This document shows, piece by piece, positions 49,151 to 60,810 of a stretch of 64,000 nucleotides of DNA. The notes under the pieces are model-generated. The model was not told the DNA's origin and did not search any database. It saw only the letters and a list, made by a program, of their open reading frames with translations. This stretch comes from Ascidia mentula (lineage: Eukaryota; Chordata; Ascidiacea; Phlebobranchia; Ascidiidae), in the NCBI GenBank assembly GCA_947561715.1, contig OX387198.1, forward strand, positions 12,462,001 through 12,526,000, read 5' to 3'. Each line of letters opens with the position of its first letter. The first letter of the stretch is position 1. The position numbers and the translations under genes were made by a program.

Positions 49151-51049
49151 TTATTTTTCGTCCTTCAAGATTCGGACTGTGTCCTTTCGAGTGACGTAAC
49201 TCAAGCCAGACGCCACGGTTGTGGTTGCGGTGATTCCCCATAAACATTTCAGAACGAAATGGTCGGCCATGTCAAACGCTGGAGCCGCGACTGAACACCA
49301 GATTAGAACCATTTGAAGAGCTGTGTTAATCTTAAAATTGCAGATAACATAACGTAAGTGTTAAAATTTTCTTCATATCTAAAAGTTAGATATTATTTTT
49401 AAGAAGTAGCAAACCAATAAACCAATCAGCTTTAGGCTTGCCAGGTCTAACAAAATTTTAAATTGCAATGATTTAGCCAAAAAAGTACAATCCGAACAAA
49501 TCTGAATGTTCAAACAGGTACTAATATGCATAATAGTTGATACTAGTGAAAATTTGTGCTATTTTCAGTTGCTTGTAACCATCATTCAGAACATAAAAAT
49601 CACAGACCTATATGAATAACAAAAAACAACTAGTTGTTAAGGGACTTTAATGCCCCTTTGTAGGTTTGGATAGAAGAAATTTACCGTGCAATGTCACAAG
49701 TAGTGTTGATTTGAAGTTTGCTGTTACCTTACTAAGTGATGTAGGAGAAAGCTTTGCATTTACTAGGGTTGGATCAAAAAAGCGCTTGAGAGTGCGTGGT
49801 GGAGGGCAAGTTCGCCATCGAACGTAAAACACTGCACCAATCAACAGCAGGTCACGGCTCACAAACAAGATTGTTAGGGGCACTGCAAAACAAGCTCAAA
49901 GTCACTTTTCCAATGGACAAATATTCATCAATCTGTATTTTTAGATTCTATTGCAATTTGCATTAGTGTTTTGTGAAAACTAGTTTTTTAACTGCAAAAC
50001 AGTCATGCGTTTAGATTTTGTTGACCACAGACCAGTCAAAAAATAAAAATAACTAGGCTGATATCAAAGTTTCATTTGTCGTGTATTTTGCTTTTATCTT
50101 ACATGGAATAATGTTGACGTAAGTCAAAGCTCCACATAACACTGCAACCAGAACTTTATCAGCCAAAGGATCAAGAGCTGAACCAACAGCAGATTGTTGT
50201 GAAGGCCAGGTTCTTGCTATTTGACCATCAACCTGAAAAACATTACTTTTAAGGTTTTATCGATGCCATTTCATTCTGATGTCTATTGCTGATCTACTCA
50301 ATTTTTTGGGTAAAATAAATTGATTTTGCAATTGTACCATGTATTTTCACCACCAGCAGGTTAAACTAATACTTAATATTTTGTTTAGACAGAAACAACA
50401 CTTCCAGGTCAAAGGTATTAACAAATGCTTGTCATGTTGCCATAATGCATTAACTACTCCGCAAGATGATCAAATAGGTAAAATGAAAAACAAAGATAAT
50501 TCAATAAAAAAGGTGATATTACCACATCTGTTATGCTGGCAGCAATAAACAAAGCCAAAGCAAGTTTATATTGGTTGGTTACAATTAGATGTGCAAGGTA
50601 TGGTGTAAGCAAAAGGCGGCTGAGGGAAAGTAGATTTGGCACTGTGTAAATATTTTCTCTCTGCAAAACAAGGAAATTAATTACTTCCAGAATCACCAAA
50701 CCCAGTTATAAATACCAACCTTCACTGGTATTTTAGATATTTTATCTTGTTTTTCCTGATTTCCAAGCAAATTTTCCCATTTTTCATTTGACTTGGGAGG
50801 TTGGGTATCTGAGAAGTACCTCACTGGAAAGCAGAATGTTGTATGTGTCGGAAAACTAAACTTTATGTGGATTGTTGTACACCCATGGAAATTGTTTATT
50901 TCTTTTGTTGGGAAGCAACACTTTCTTTTGTGTGCAACAGTTAGCACAGGAAAAGTACAACTGGTTCTGTAACTTTCACTTTGGAGGTAAATACCAGTCC
51001 AACATTTTTTTTGCATAAAAGATTGCAACCAATGCCTTGTAGCTGCCAT
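49151..51049 (-). CDS. CRLS1: CRLS1, mitochondrial cardiolipin synthase
   Basis: Joins CDP-diacylglycerol and phosphatidylglycerol to make cardiolipin in the inner mitochondrial membrane. Minus-strand exons 51049-50720, 50660-50523, 50232-50103, 49882-49728 and 49330-49151; all in phase, 310 residues (human 301). Exon 1 (110 residues) is basic and Cys/Phe-rich, fitting a mitochondrial presequence, but it is poorly conserved, so the start codon is provisional. The membrane enzyme begins at ENIYTVPNLLSLSRLLL. The CDP-alcohol phosphotransferase signature spans the exon 2/3 join: DVVDGQIAR, then GSALDPLADK, with all catalytic aspartates present. LFVSRDLLL and FYVRWRTCPPPRTL match human CRLS1. The C-terminus RKDTVRILKDEK matches the human ending. 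Confidence 0.95.
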
Positions 51050-52954
51050 TCATTCAAGCTTCATATCACATCTCAATTGCCAAAGCTATATGGCTTTTTA
51101 AAGCCTAGTAACAGGACATGTCCCTATAAGAGGAAAGATAACAACAGAATTTTGTTCGAAGTATTAAGTAGGCTATATTTTACGCTAAATTTTTGGCGTA
51201 TCAACAAACTAAGTATTAACGACTCTACACAACTGTTAATACCACAAATATTTACTTTTTACAATACTTTAAGGGCCGGGTATAGGTGTACCTTGGCAAT
51301 AAATAAGAATGTGGTAAAATTAAAAAATAAATAGCCGAAGCAACAACACGCCATGCTTTTTTCTGTTTACTTTTCTGCAGCATGTGCATCCATGCGTAAC
51401 AATCGCCACTGGAGCGTTTTAAAGTGGTTGTGTTGTGAATTTTCAGTTTACACCATTTTTATCAGGGCCAGAAATGGAAAACAAAAATAATCATGCGTGT
51501 CATGGTTGCATCATAGTGTACTTATTTTAGTATGATTGCAAACCATCTACTCCCGTACCATATATTAATGTGAAAGAAAATGTGTCTGTGTGACTATTTT
51601 TAGGTTGATGTCTCTCGTGACTGGTATGACATAAAAATAAAGGACAAGGTGTTGTCATAATAAGCCCGCGTGCCATTTTCAAACCAATGACGTGGCAATT
51701 TTTGACTCTTTCCCTGTATTGTTTACCCTGATGTAGACCAATTACGATTCGTGCATTTAGGATAACAAACACTATATGTTCCAAAGGCCCTTTTTTGACA
51801 CTTCCTGTGATGACATATTTTTTTCACGGCTAACTGCTTTAATGTAAAATACACATTTTTCGGAATCACTATTTGGCAAGTAATTCTAATATCATTCTGG
51901 GGTAGGTAATCGCAAATGCATGTAATTCTTAGCTCGAAAGCAAATGTTTGTTGAATAAAACCACAAAAATGAACAAATTAACGTACATTTTCGAAAAAAG
52001 GTTGTCATTTGACCAGATGCGAATGACGCCCATGATGTAATTGGCAAATCGCTTTGTGATAAACCATTCTGAAAACCGTCCATTCTTTGTGTATCGTTTA
52101 TGGAACACTCCCTTTTTCGTCAGGTCTAGAAAGACAATTTCTTCAATTACTACTTCACACGCTAAAAATAACTGTTTAAATATTCGTTGTCTCAGAATAC
52201 CTGCAAGAAGATTCCCATTAATTTGTTTCTGTCTGGAATAATCGTTAATACAGAAGCTATATTACAAGATTAGCCAAAAGCTCAAAAAAAACTGCAACAT
52301 AAACAAAGCCTCTCCACCGATATTTCGTAACGGTGACAATACAACGTACGGAAACGAGTGTGACAGTATTTCGTGTCATCTGCGCTGCATGCGTTACAAC
52401 GTGCTCACGATTATTGTAATATCTGTTGGGATGTGGCTTCGTTTTTACCAGCATTACATTTACATAAAAGAGAGCATGCACATTCCGGTTTCAATTGAAT
52501 TCATTACTTAAAACAAAACTTGTTTTCGTACTCAAAAAAGCTTATACCCGAAACACGCCGGGAGTCATCAGTGTTTTTATTTAGTTTCAAACACTACAAG
52601 GTAAAGAGGCAAATTTCACCTTCCCCTATTGTGATTGTTTTTATCATCCAACTTACAAGCTTTAGTTGATAAACCTAAGATGAAGAGGTATGCGACATTG
52701 AGCCACAGAGCAGTGCCTCAGTCCAACATTTGTTTGTACTCATTTGCAACGCTCACTACCAACAACAAAATTGCAAACCGGGATGATATTATAAAGGAAC
52801 GTGTATGAATGGTTTTGACATTTGCTCTGACAGATTATTAAAAAATACATTATTGCGCGTTTTCGTATAATTTAGTGTATATAACGCATAAAAAGATTGT
52901 TTTGTCACTTGATCTTGATGCAGTTAAATCAACGAACAGAGCGAAATTTGCAAT
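51050..52954. other. Intergenic upstream of CRLS1
   Basis: 1.9 kb without a supported gene. The CRLS1 promoter should lie just above 51049. A microsatellite-free, AT-rich stretch. Confidence 0.5.
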
Positions 52955-53924
52955 CTTAAGTTGTCTGAGAGGTTCTGTTACATGTTGTTACGTCATCGGT
53001 GTCCATGTGCACCTCTTGTGGATGGCTCATTTAATGCTTTCACTCAATGAGTTTTCATGCAATAAGATGTTTTTATTTCAACGGGGCATCTGTTTTTCGA
53101 AACCTTTTGCTAGTTGGCTCCAGGGACTTTTGGTTTAAGACCTGCGGGACTTTCAAAAGTCCGGTTAAAAGTCTCGGTATACCTTGACTTAAATTACTTC
53201 ACTTCCTGTCTGGAGTACCGTTTGCTGAAAGTCCCGACGAAAGTCCCGATCATGTTAACATGCCTATTATTAGCATGTATGGAGACAAACTGTAATTCGG
53301 TTACATCCTTCTGACTCTTATGGTGGGTTTAGCTTGGTAATTACGAAACAAAAGGGAAAGTGAATCGACGAGAAATCGAAACATAATAATTTGCAACCAA
53401 GGGTTTAAATAAAACAAATACATGAGGCGATAGGTTGACTAATGATTTTTTAAAATTTAAAAAGTTTTTAAAATCTTTGGGTTGACGGTGGGTGTTGTGC
53501 GGTTACCTTAAACCACAGGTAAAATTTTCACAGAAAGTTAAAATAGTTCTGCAATGTGTAAACCGCTGCAAGGAAAAAACACATTGCCGACTTATGACTG
53601 CATATTAATACAATAAGCATATATGGGTTTTACCAAGTTACTTTTTAGTTATTTTATTTTAATTTTATTGGTAAAAAGGCCTTGTTTTGACCTTGTTAAA
53701 CGACAAAGCCATATGCGTTGAAAGTTTTATTAATGGGGGTTTCCCCTAGATGAACTTTCAGTTCCTTCCGCTGCGAGGCTTGATCTTTTTGTTAATGCAG
53801 CTTTTTTACGCTGAAGCAGAAACAAAGTTCAACTGACTTTTGTAATTTCTTACTGCCAGACATTTTGATATTGCATCTCTAGCCAAAGACTATTTGTTGT
53901 AAAAATGGTTTGGACGTTTATGTG

Positions 53925-54003
53925 CAAAAGAGCCTTAATAATGATTTAGACAAGTCACAGGTGTGCACACTGTTCCGACACGTAAGGTCTCATCAGTGCA
54001 GCT
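53925..54003 (-). repeat. Decayed hammerhead-family copy (unit 1)
   Basis: Minus strand: AGCTGCA, CTGATGAGACC, then GTCGGAACAGTG. The GAA is altered to GGAA and the 3' strand of stem I is lost. Its duplicate is at 58477-58579. Confidence 0.55.
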
Positions 54004-54392
54004 GTTAACTGTGTCACTGGGCTAACTCTTACACTAGGAAATACACAGATTTTCAACCCATTGAATACACTAGTTTTTTTCAATTTTTTTGTCTTTTTGC
54101 TTCTCTTTGTAGTCTATTTCAATTGTTTAAAAGGCACTAAAATACTTTTATCAAAATATGCCATGTAGGCTACCGTCTGTTCAAAATAGGTAAAAATTTT
54201 TAATCAAAGACTGTTAAAACTTCATTATTTATGTTTCCAGATAAAATATGGCTGCATCTGAGTAAGTTACGATGATATTTACTTTTTATAATTATTTTAA
54301 ATCAAAGCTTAGAAATAAACTAAAAGAAATATATACAGTAACAATAGTTATCTGTTAACCACTGATATATATGTAATACTGATTGCAACAGA

Positions 54393-55671
54393 ATGTCTTC
54401 TTTCCCACATTCACGATTTTCACCTGGTCAAGAACTGACACAGGGATCAGAGACACAAGAACCACAAATTCCACTATTACAAGAACCACAAATTCAACCA
54501 TTACAAGAACCCCAAATGCAACCATTGCAAGAACCACAAATTCAACCATTGCAAGAACCACAACATCAACAATTGGAAGAACCACAGCATCAACAATTGC
54601 AAGAACCACAACATCAACAATTGCAAGAACCACAACATCAACAATTGCAAGGACCACAGCATCAACCACAACGCCAACCAGTGCAAGACCCACAACAGCC
54701 TGAGCAGAGACAACTACTACAGCAATTACTAGGGATGCCATTGGATGACCTGCAACGACTGTTGCAACAGGTGCAACAACCCAACCTCGATCGAATTATT
54801 ATCGATATTCATCATTTAGAGCTTCAAGGCCTTCCAGCTCGTATGTTTGGTATAGGTGGAGCCATGGCTGGAGCATGTATGATATATAAACTGGCAAGCA
54901 GTGAGAGATTTGTTGATGCAATCTGTGATTCAATAAAAGCAGTGTCCGGGGCTATCGTGAGACGCATTACGGAAGGTAGCATAAAGTTGGAAGTGCTTGC
55001 TGAAACAAAAGAAATTTCCAATTGCCTTGTTGAAGCTTGCAAGTCGGGTAAGCTTGTAAAAGATTTAAATCAACGAATTTCAGCATGTGGAAGTGATACA
55101 AATGAAATCGTCTATGGGTTTGATGATATAAAAGTTATTGCAACAACAAGTATTGAAATTAATTCTTTGGATTTGGAAAAGGAGAAGATACAGTCAGGGA
55201 AAAATATTGAAAAATTTAAACAGGAACTGGCAAGGAGATTTGAAGTGAGTTGTTTCTTGTTTTGCTTACAGGGTGTGCTTCCATACATTTACCTTCACTG
55301 CAAAACGTTATAACATCACAATAATTCTTAAAAAAACTAATGCATTTTTTTCTCATACATTTTTTTGTCTCTAAAACTACTAAACACTTTTTTATTTCTA
55401 GGAATCCCAAGAAATGAAAAGTGCTTCATTAACTCCAGGAGGAATACAACTTTCAGACAAATTGAAAGCAGAGAACCAAGGTAAAGAGTCACGAAAAAGT
55501 CCATCTGGCCAAGAAATTGTTCAACAGACACAACAGATGTTCAAAGGAGAGGCACTTCTAACAACAAAATTGAAAGAAAATCCAAAAGGCGTCTTTCAAT
55601 TAGTGCAGGATTATCGATTATACCACAGTGTGATTGCGAACGAGATGCTCAAATCCTTAGGCTGGATCTGA
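54393..55671 (+). CDS. Unrecognised Q/P-rich protein, paralogue A
   Basis: I do not recognise this family. Two exons, 54393-55244 and 55402-55671, phase 0 join, 373 residues. Residues 1-110 are low complexity, with eight 8-residue repeats of the type LQEPQHQQ (about 28-91). Residues 115-145 are leucine-rich. A glycine-rich hydrophobic segment follows at about 150-167 (FGIGGAMAGACMIYKLA), a possible membrane anchor. The rest is soluble and charged (IVRRITEGSIKLEV, EACKSGKLVKDLNQR) and ends NEMLKSLGWI. Paralogue B, 4.9 kb downstream, keeps the frame, the intron position and most of the sequence outside the repeats, which argues for a real, constrained gene. The ATG follows directly after a CAG that could be a trans-splice acceptor. 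Retaining the intron would add 22 residues and a stop, also conserved in B. Confidence 0.75.
54474..54665 (+). repeat. In-frame 24-bp minisatellite, eight units
   Basis: Eight units of 24 bp encode the Q/E/P octapeptides of paralogue A. The array is disorganised and shorter in paralogue B, so it probably varies in length between individuals. Confidence 0.8.
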
Positions 55672-57154
55672 AATTTAAAAAAAAAAAAATCCACTTCCTT
55701 GTTTGTACAAGGAAGTGGGGGTTTTGCTATATATATAGATGTTGCAAAGTTTTGTAAAACAGAACGATACAAATGTAATAACATTCATGCAAAAAACTTG
55801 CTGTACTAAATTGTTTAAGCTTGCTACTTGCAAATTTTTTGCTTTTAACGCCCTGAAACTGTTTCTTAGCTCTCCTTTACCATTATTGTAGTAAATTTAT
55901 TGATGATTTAGAACTGCATAATTCACAAAGGAAAATAAGCAAAATAAATGATTTGTATCCACAATTTTTTAACATTTAGTGTTTAAACTTCCATGCATAC
56001 AAAAAGTCAAATCAATGAATTATTCAAAAGAAACGTGTCCAAGCTTATCGTTTGCCTCTCTGTAAAAGTTTGTATATGTGCTTCACAGTCGGTCGCCATT
56101 TCCATCGTAGTGTAACCGCACAGTGACACAGTCGTCTGTTATTGTAACACAACCAGGAGAATAATATAAGCGTTTTCCGCATTTATTTTCATGTCCTGCC
56201 CTTTTTCGCGCCACATTGCTTGGACCCCGAATCGAATTATGCGGCAATTAATTCGCTAATGGTAGACTAACAAAAAAAAATAATTTCCGAAAACGACTTT
56301 TTTTCTTTTATTTCGAAATGCATCCCAATAATTTAAAAGGGTCCTCGCCACTGTGCTCCATCAATTAATTATCAGATTACCACTGTTTGCAAGCTTTTAG
56401 GCCCCATCTCGCAATTAAATCCTTAAAATTGAGTTTTGAAAGTGATCTGCACCTCAGCGGAGATTTCGCTTGTTTGCTAAAAGTAATTGCTGGGATTGTG
56501 GACCATGAAGGGCGATTATTATTGCACAATAGAAAGATATGATTACACCGCACAACCAAAAGCAAAATCGCTGGATCGACAGCCAGTGCATCAGCTCATT
56601 CAACCTATATATTAGCACTTAGGAATAACCCATTTCAATGTTACACATCATTAAAGTCTGTTACGCAGGATCTAAAATAACACAAAAAAAGTGATTGACG
56701 TTCAGCGTCATGATCTTTTATTTAAAGTTTCACATAAACATTAATTTCGCCATAGCCTCATCGTCGGTTTCTGTGCTAAAAAAAGTATAAAACATCAGAT
56801 ATATTTAAAGAAGAATATGCTGATTGTATTTTACTTAGCCCAGCAGTATCATGGTAACCTGTTTTTGATGCAGTAAAAGCAAAGCGAAATCTGCCGGTAA
56901 ATCATTAATTGTCATAGTTACCGTCGCCTTTTCTATGCCATGCAAATCATTGGAAGTTAAAGGTGAAAGTTCTCTTGTCGCTGCTGTCTGCAATTTACGT
57001 TGTAACTATCTGAACAAACATGTTCAGCAAAACGTTTCAAAAATAGAAAAGTCAATTATAGCCTTTGCAACCCGGTATACGCAGTGTTTTACTCTTCTAC
57101 TCATTGCACAAAATAGCGTTTTCCATTACCCGAGGTATAGAGTTTGCAAAGACA
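55672..57154. other. Downstream of paralogue A, duplicated non-coding block
   Basis: Matches 60915-63000 in stretches, including GTGTAACCGCACAGTGACAC at about 56110 and 61300. No coding exon is seen. Conservation between the units may simply reflect duplication age. Confidence 0.5.
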
Positions 57155-57322
57155 ATGGTTATTCAGTTTTATCACAAGGAGACAATCCCACCGTTCGGTG
57201 CATATGACAATGGCTCTTGGAGTGGAGTTTGAGGTAAGGGGAGTGGATCTGATGCTGGCAAACAAAACAGACTACAATACCTGGCCCTCACGAGGAAAAA
57301 TTCCAGCGCTAGTGGACGGTAA
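57155..57322 (+). pseudogene. Broken glutathione S-transferase first exon (unit 1)
   Basis: Begins MVIQFYHKETIPPFG, like the intact MVIQLYHMDFSPPSR at 63009. A small deletion near 57200 then shifts the frame, after which HMTMALGVEFEV and RGKIPALVDGNL continue in another frame. The exon is cut off before its splice donor by the start of unit 2, and no second exon follows. It is a duplicated, dead copy of the GST exon. Confidence 0.8.
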
Positions 57323-57370
57323 TCTTGTAAGTTGTCTGAGAGGTTCTGTTACATGTTGTTCCGTCATCGG

Positions 57371-57514
57371 TATGGCCAAACGGATCTGCTTGGTAACCGA
57401 TAGTGCAAAAGGCAAAAACACCAATGTAATATATGTGCAAAAAAGGCCATATTATTGCAAGGTGTTTTTGCCTTTTGCACTATCGGTTACCAAGCAAAAG
57501 ATCCGTTTGGCCAT
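57371..57514. mobile_element. TA-flanked foldback element, 144 bp
   Basis: The left arm from TATGGCCAAACGGATC pairs with the right arm ending GATCCGTTTGGCCATA. The arms are about 52 and 54 bases and nearly perfect, around a loop of about 38 bases. TA at both ends suggests a Tc1/mariner-type MITE. Confidence 0.72.
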
Positions 57515-57585
57515 AGTGCGCTCTACAGTGGTTCGTCTTCTCTGTTGTTTGGTACTAAGTATAGGGTACCCTGCAGATCGACGTT

Positions 57586-57719
57586 GACCGAAAGGTACCA
57601 CAAAGTGGAGACTAGTGTGCCTGCTAGTGTAAAAGCTAGCACAGTGCCACTTAACAGCTGCACTGACGAGACCTTACAGGTCGAAACAGTGCGTGTGCAC
57701 ACCCTGTCTGCAGCTTTGT
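57586..57719 (+). repeat. Hammerhead-family repeat, second subfamily
   Basis: Starts GACCGAAAGGTACCACAAAG, includes an inner hairpin (CTGCTAGT...AGCTAGCA), and ends with the complete ribozyme described at 57656-57715. The nearest copy is 22453-22584. Confidence 0.7.
57656..57715 (+). ncRNA. Hammerhead ribozyme, type I, complete core
   Basis: Stem I AGCTGCA/TGCAGCT, core CTGACGA (the variable position 7 is C), stem II GACC/GGTC with loop TTACA, GAA, stem III ACAG/CTGT enclosing a longer, self-complementary GTGTGCACAC loop, and a cleavage C at 57708. All invariant positions are present. Confidence 0.78.
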
Positions 57720-58476
57720 AACATAATCTTGTTCGGCAATTATGTATTCGTACATATGCGAATGTCTGTACGAGTATAAGAGAATGAACTGCAGAGTGTG
57801 AGTATATAATAGTGCGCTAGATTATATCAAATATATTGTACCTTATCGTATCTGGTGCAGAGAAATGTGGTGGCTTATGAAGTGGCAAAGAAAAAAATGA
57901 CGTTTTTAAGAAGCATCAAGAGTTTTTTACGCAATAGATGTTATCTGCAGTGAAGGGTTTAGCTTGGTCATTACTAAAACAAAAGAAAAGTGCAAAAAAT
58001 AATAAATTGCCAGCAAGGGCTTTAATAAAACAATTTACATGAGGCAACAGGCTGACGGTGTGGGTGTGCGGTTACATTAAACCACAGGTAAATATTTTAC
58101 AGAAAATCGAAATAATTCTGCAATGTGTAATCTCGAGACGCTACAGAGGAAAAAACACATTGTCAATGACTTGTGTCTACATGTTAATACAGTAATCATA
58201 TATCGGTTTGACCAGTTCACTTTTTAATTTTTTTTAATTTTATTGGTAAAAAGGCCAAGTTTCGACCTCGGAAAACGCAAAGCCATATGCGTCAAGAGTT
58301 TTATAAATTGGGGTTTCCCCTTTATAAAGTTTCAGTTCCTTTTTCGGTTCCTTTTTTGCGCAGAAGCAGATACAAAATTCAACTGACGTTTGGTATTTGT
58401 TACTGCCAGACATTTTGATATTGCATCTTTGGCCAAAGACCATTTATTGTAATAATAGTTTGGACGTTAACGTTTG

Positions 58477-58579
58477 TGTGCAAAAGAGCCATAATAATGA
58501 TTTAGAGCTGCAGAAGGAAGGACACGTCGCAGGTGATACAACACCCTGTTTCGACCCACAAAGTTTTATCAGTGCAGCT
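58477..58579 (-). repeat. Decayed hammerhead-family copy (unit 2)
   Basis: Minus strand: AGCTGCA (58579-58573), CTGATAA (conserved G lost), GGGTCGAAACAG, long stem III region, TGCAGCT (58512-58506). Duplicate of 53925-54003, but with the 3' stem I strand kept. Confidence 0.55.
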
Positions 58580-58629
58580 GTTAACTGTGTCACTGGGCTA
58601 GCTCTTACACCAGAAAACACACATATTTC

Positions 58630-58815
58630 CCAGACTGGAAAAAATGTCGTGCGCGGAGGAAAAATCCTCCGCGCACTTTTGCGAAAATTTGCCGATAATC
58701 CGCGCAATATTAATGAGCTAATGCATTAACATACGAAAAAACGTTGCGATCGTCCGCGCAATCAACGATCGCCGAAACAAAATCCTCCGCGCAAAAAACA
58801 AACTTTCCAATCTGG
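58630..58815. mobile_element. MITE with 8-bp target duplication, hAT-like, 186 bp
   Basis: Ends CCAGACTGGAAA and TTTCCAATCTGG are inverted repeats. Just inside are GCGCGGAGG and CCTCCGCGC. Exact 8-bp duplication catatttc at 58622-58629 and 58816-58823. The interior repeats GCGCGGA motifs and is GC-rich against its surroundings. Confidence 0.78.
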
Positions 58816-59318
58816 CATATTTCCAATTTGTTGCCCCTTTCGGTCAACGTGTATGGGTGTATCCGTTGGGTACCCAACTGCTGTGCTTCGCATGTTTTAA
58901 TAAAAAATTCCTACCTAAACTAGTGAATTATCAGCCAATGTACACCTGCAGCATTGCGAAATAAGACTCATTAAAGATGTGAAGTCCTGATCATATCCAC
59001 CTCTATGTATGTGTTTTTAAATTTTTTATTCTTGATTTTCTTTGAAGTCTATTTGAAATCGATAAAAGGCACTAAAATATTTTTTTTCAAAATGTGCCAT
59101 GTACCATCTGTTCAATAATGGGTAAAAATTTTTAAATCAAGGAGTGTAAAAGTTCATTATTTATGTTCCCAGATACAATGTGGCTGCATGTCCAAAGCTT
59201 ATATTTACATTTCATAATTATTTTTATTTAAAGCTTAGAAATTAACTAAAAAAAATATATAGAGTAGCAACAGTTATCTGTTAACCACTGGTATATGTGT
59301 AATACTGATTGCAACAAT

Positions 59319-60601
59319 ATGTCTTCTTTCCCACTTCCACGATTTTCGCCTGAGCAAGACCTGGCACAGGGACCAGAGATACAAGAACCAGCACACCAAC
59401 CATTGCAAGCACCACAACATCAACCACCACATCCATCACTGCAAGAACCACCACATCAACTACTGCAAGAACTACACGGTCAACCAGTGCAACACTATCC
59501 ACTGTTGCAGCCTGAGCACAGACAACTTCTACTGCAATTACTAAGGATTCCACCAGGTGACCTGCCACGACTATTGCAGCCCTACCAAAATCGAGTTCTT
59601 ATCGATAATCATCATATGGAGCTTTTTGGCTTTCCAGCATGTGCATTTGGTATAGCTGGAGGCATGGCTGGGGCATATATGATATATAAACTGGCAAACA
59701 GTGAGAAATTTGTTGATGCAATCTGTGATTCAATAACAGCAGTGTCTGGGGCAATCGTGAGACGCATCACAAAAGGTAGCATAAAGTTGGAAGTGATTGC
59801 TGAAACAAAAGAAATTTCAAATTGCCTTGTTGAAGCTTGCAAGTCTGGCAAGCTTGTGAAAGATTTAAATCAACGGATTTCGGCATGTGGAAGTGATACA
59901 AATGAAATGGTCTATGAGTTTGATGATGTACAAATTATTGCCACTACAAGTATTGAGATCACTTCCGAGGATTTGGAAAAGGAGAAGATACAGTCAAGGA
60001 AAAATATTGAAGAATTTAAACATGAACTGGTAAAGAGATTTGAAGTGAGTTGTTTCTTGTTTTGCTTCCAGGGTGTGCTTCCATACATTCACCTTCACTG
60101 CAAAACGTTATAACATGTTAGCAAATTTTTCTCAAATAATGCATATTTTTCTAAACAATAATTCTTAAAAACAACTAATGCATTTTTTTCTTTCCATTTT
60201 TTGTCTCTGAAACTACTGAAAAACTTTTTTATTTCTAGAAATCCCAAGAAATGAAAAGTGCTTCATTAACTCCAGAAGGAACACAACTTTCAGACAAATT
60301 GAAAGCAGAGAACCAAGGTAAAGAGTCACGAAAAAGTCCATCTGAACAAGAAATTGTTCAACAGATACAACAGATGTTCAAAGGGGAGGCACGTCTAAAA
60401 ACAAAATTGAAAGAAGATCCAAAATTAGAACGTCAGTTCAAACGCTTCTTGCAATTAGTGCAGGATTATCGATCAAACCACAGATGGTTTGCGAACGAGA
60501 TACTCAAATCCTTAGGCTGGGCACCTGAAATTAAAAAAACAAAATCCACTTCCTTGTTTATACAACCAGAATTCATAATAAATGATTGCATAAACACTTA
60601 A
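59319..60601 (+). CDS. Unrecognised Q/P-rich protein, paralogue B
   Basis: Paralogue of the gene at 54393. Exons 59319-60044 and 60239-60601, same phase 0 intron, 362 residues. The N-terminal repeat region is shorter and irregular (HQPLQAPQHQPP, LQEPPHQLLQE). The hydrophobic segment FGIAGGMAGAYMIYKLA and the block SNCLVEACKSGKLVKDLNQR are nearly unchanged from A. Exon 2 keeps an ERQFKR stretch missing in A, and the C-terminus extends past LKSLGW by about 30 residues. Retaining the intron gives almost the same 22-residue ending as in A. Function is unknown; the possible membrane segment and Q-rich head are the only clues. Confidence 0.74.
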
Positions 60602-60804
60602 GAACCACTGTTTAATCAGCCCCTATTCAAGATTGTGTTTTAATTTGTTTTCCTTAGTTTATCTGTAGTTCTATAATAGTTTAACTATAGCATAATAGCG
60701 TCTGACTGAACTGTACACATGAAACACGTAAAGCTTTGTTTGCTGTATCTTTATGGTTTGGTCAAGAAACCTGTGTATCTTATTGTCTCCAAAGTACGGA
60801 GAAA

Positions 60805-60810
60805 AATAAA
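60805..60810 (+). terminator. Likely poly(A) signal of paralogue B
   Basis: AATAAA about 200 bases after the stop codon, followed by a T-rich stretch. Confidence 0.5.

Larger units (their letters stand above)
52955..57322 (+). repeat. Tandem duplication, unit 1
   Basis: Starts at TAAGTTGTCTGAGAGG, a sequence repeated at about 57325. It shares in order with unit 2: the GGGTTTAGCTTGGT block (53328 and 57955), a minus-strand hammerhead relic, a two-exon gene, a conserved downstream block (55735 and 60915), and a GST first exon. Divergence is substantial and insertions differ between units, so the duplication is not recent. Confidence 0.75.

Noticed and set aside
53110-53260. Repeated GGGACTTT/AAAGTCCC motifs.
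   Set aside because: Short and irregular. They could form small hairpins but do not define an element I can bound.
54355-54741. Reverse-strand and alternate-frame V/L- or T-rich frames over the paralogue A repeat.
   Set aside because: They are shadows of the 24-bp coding repeat. The frame continuing into conserved non-repetitive sequence is the plus-strand one.
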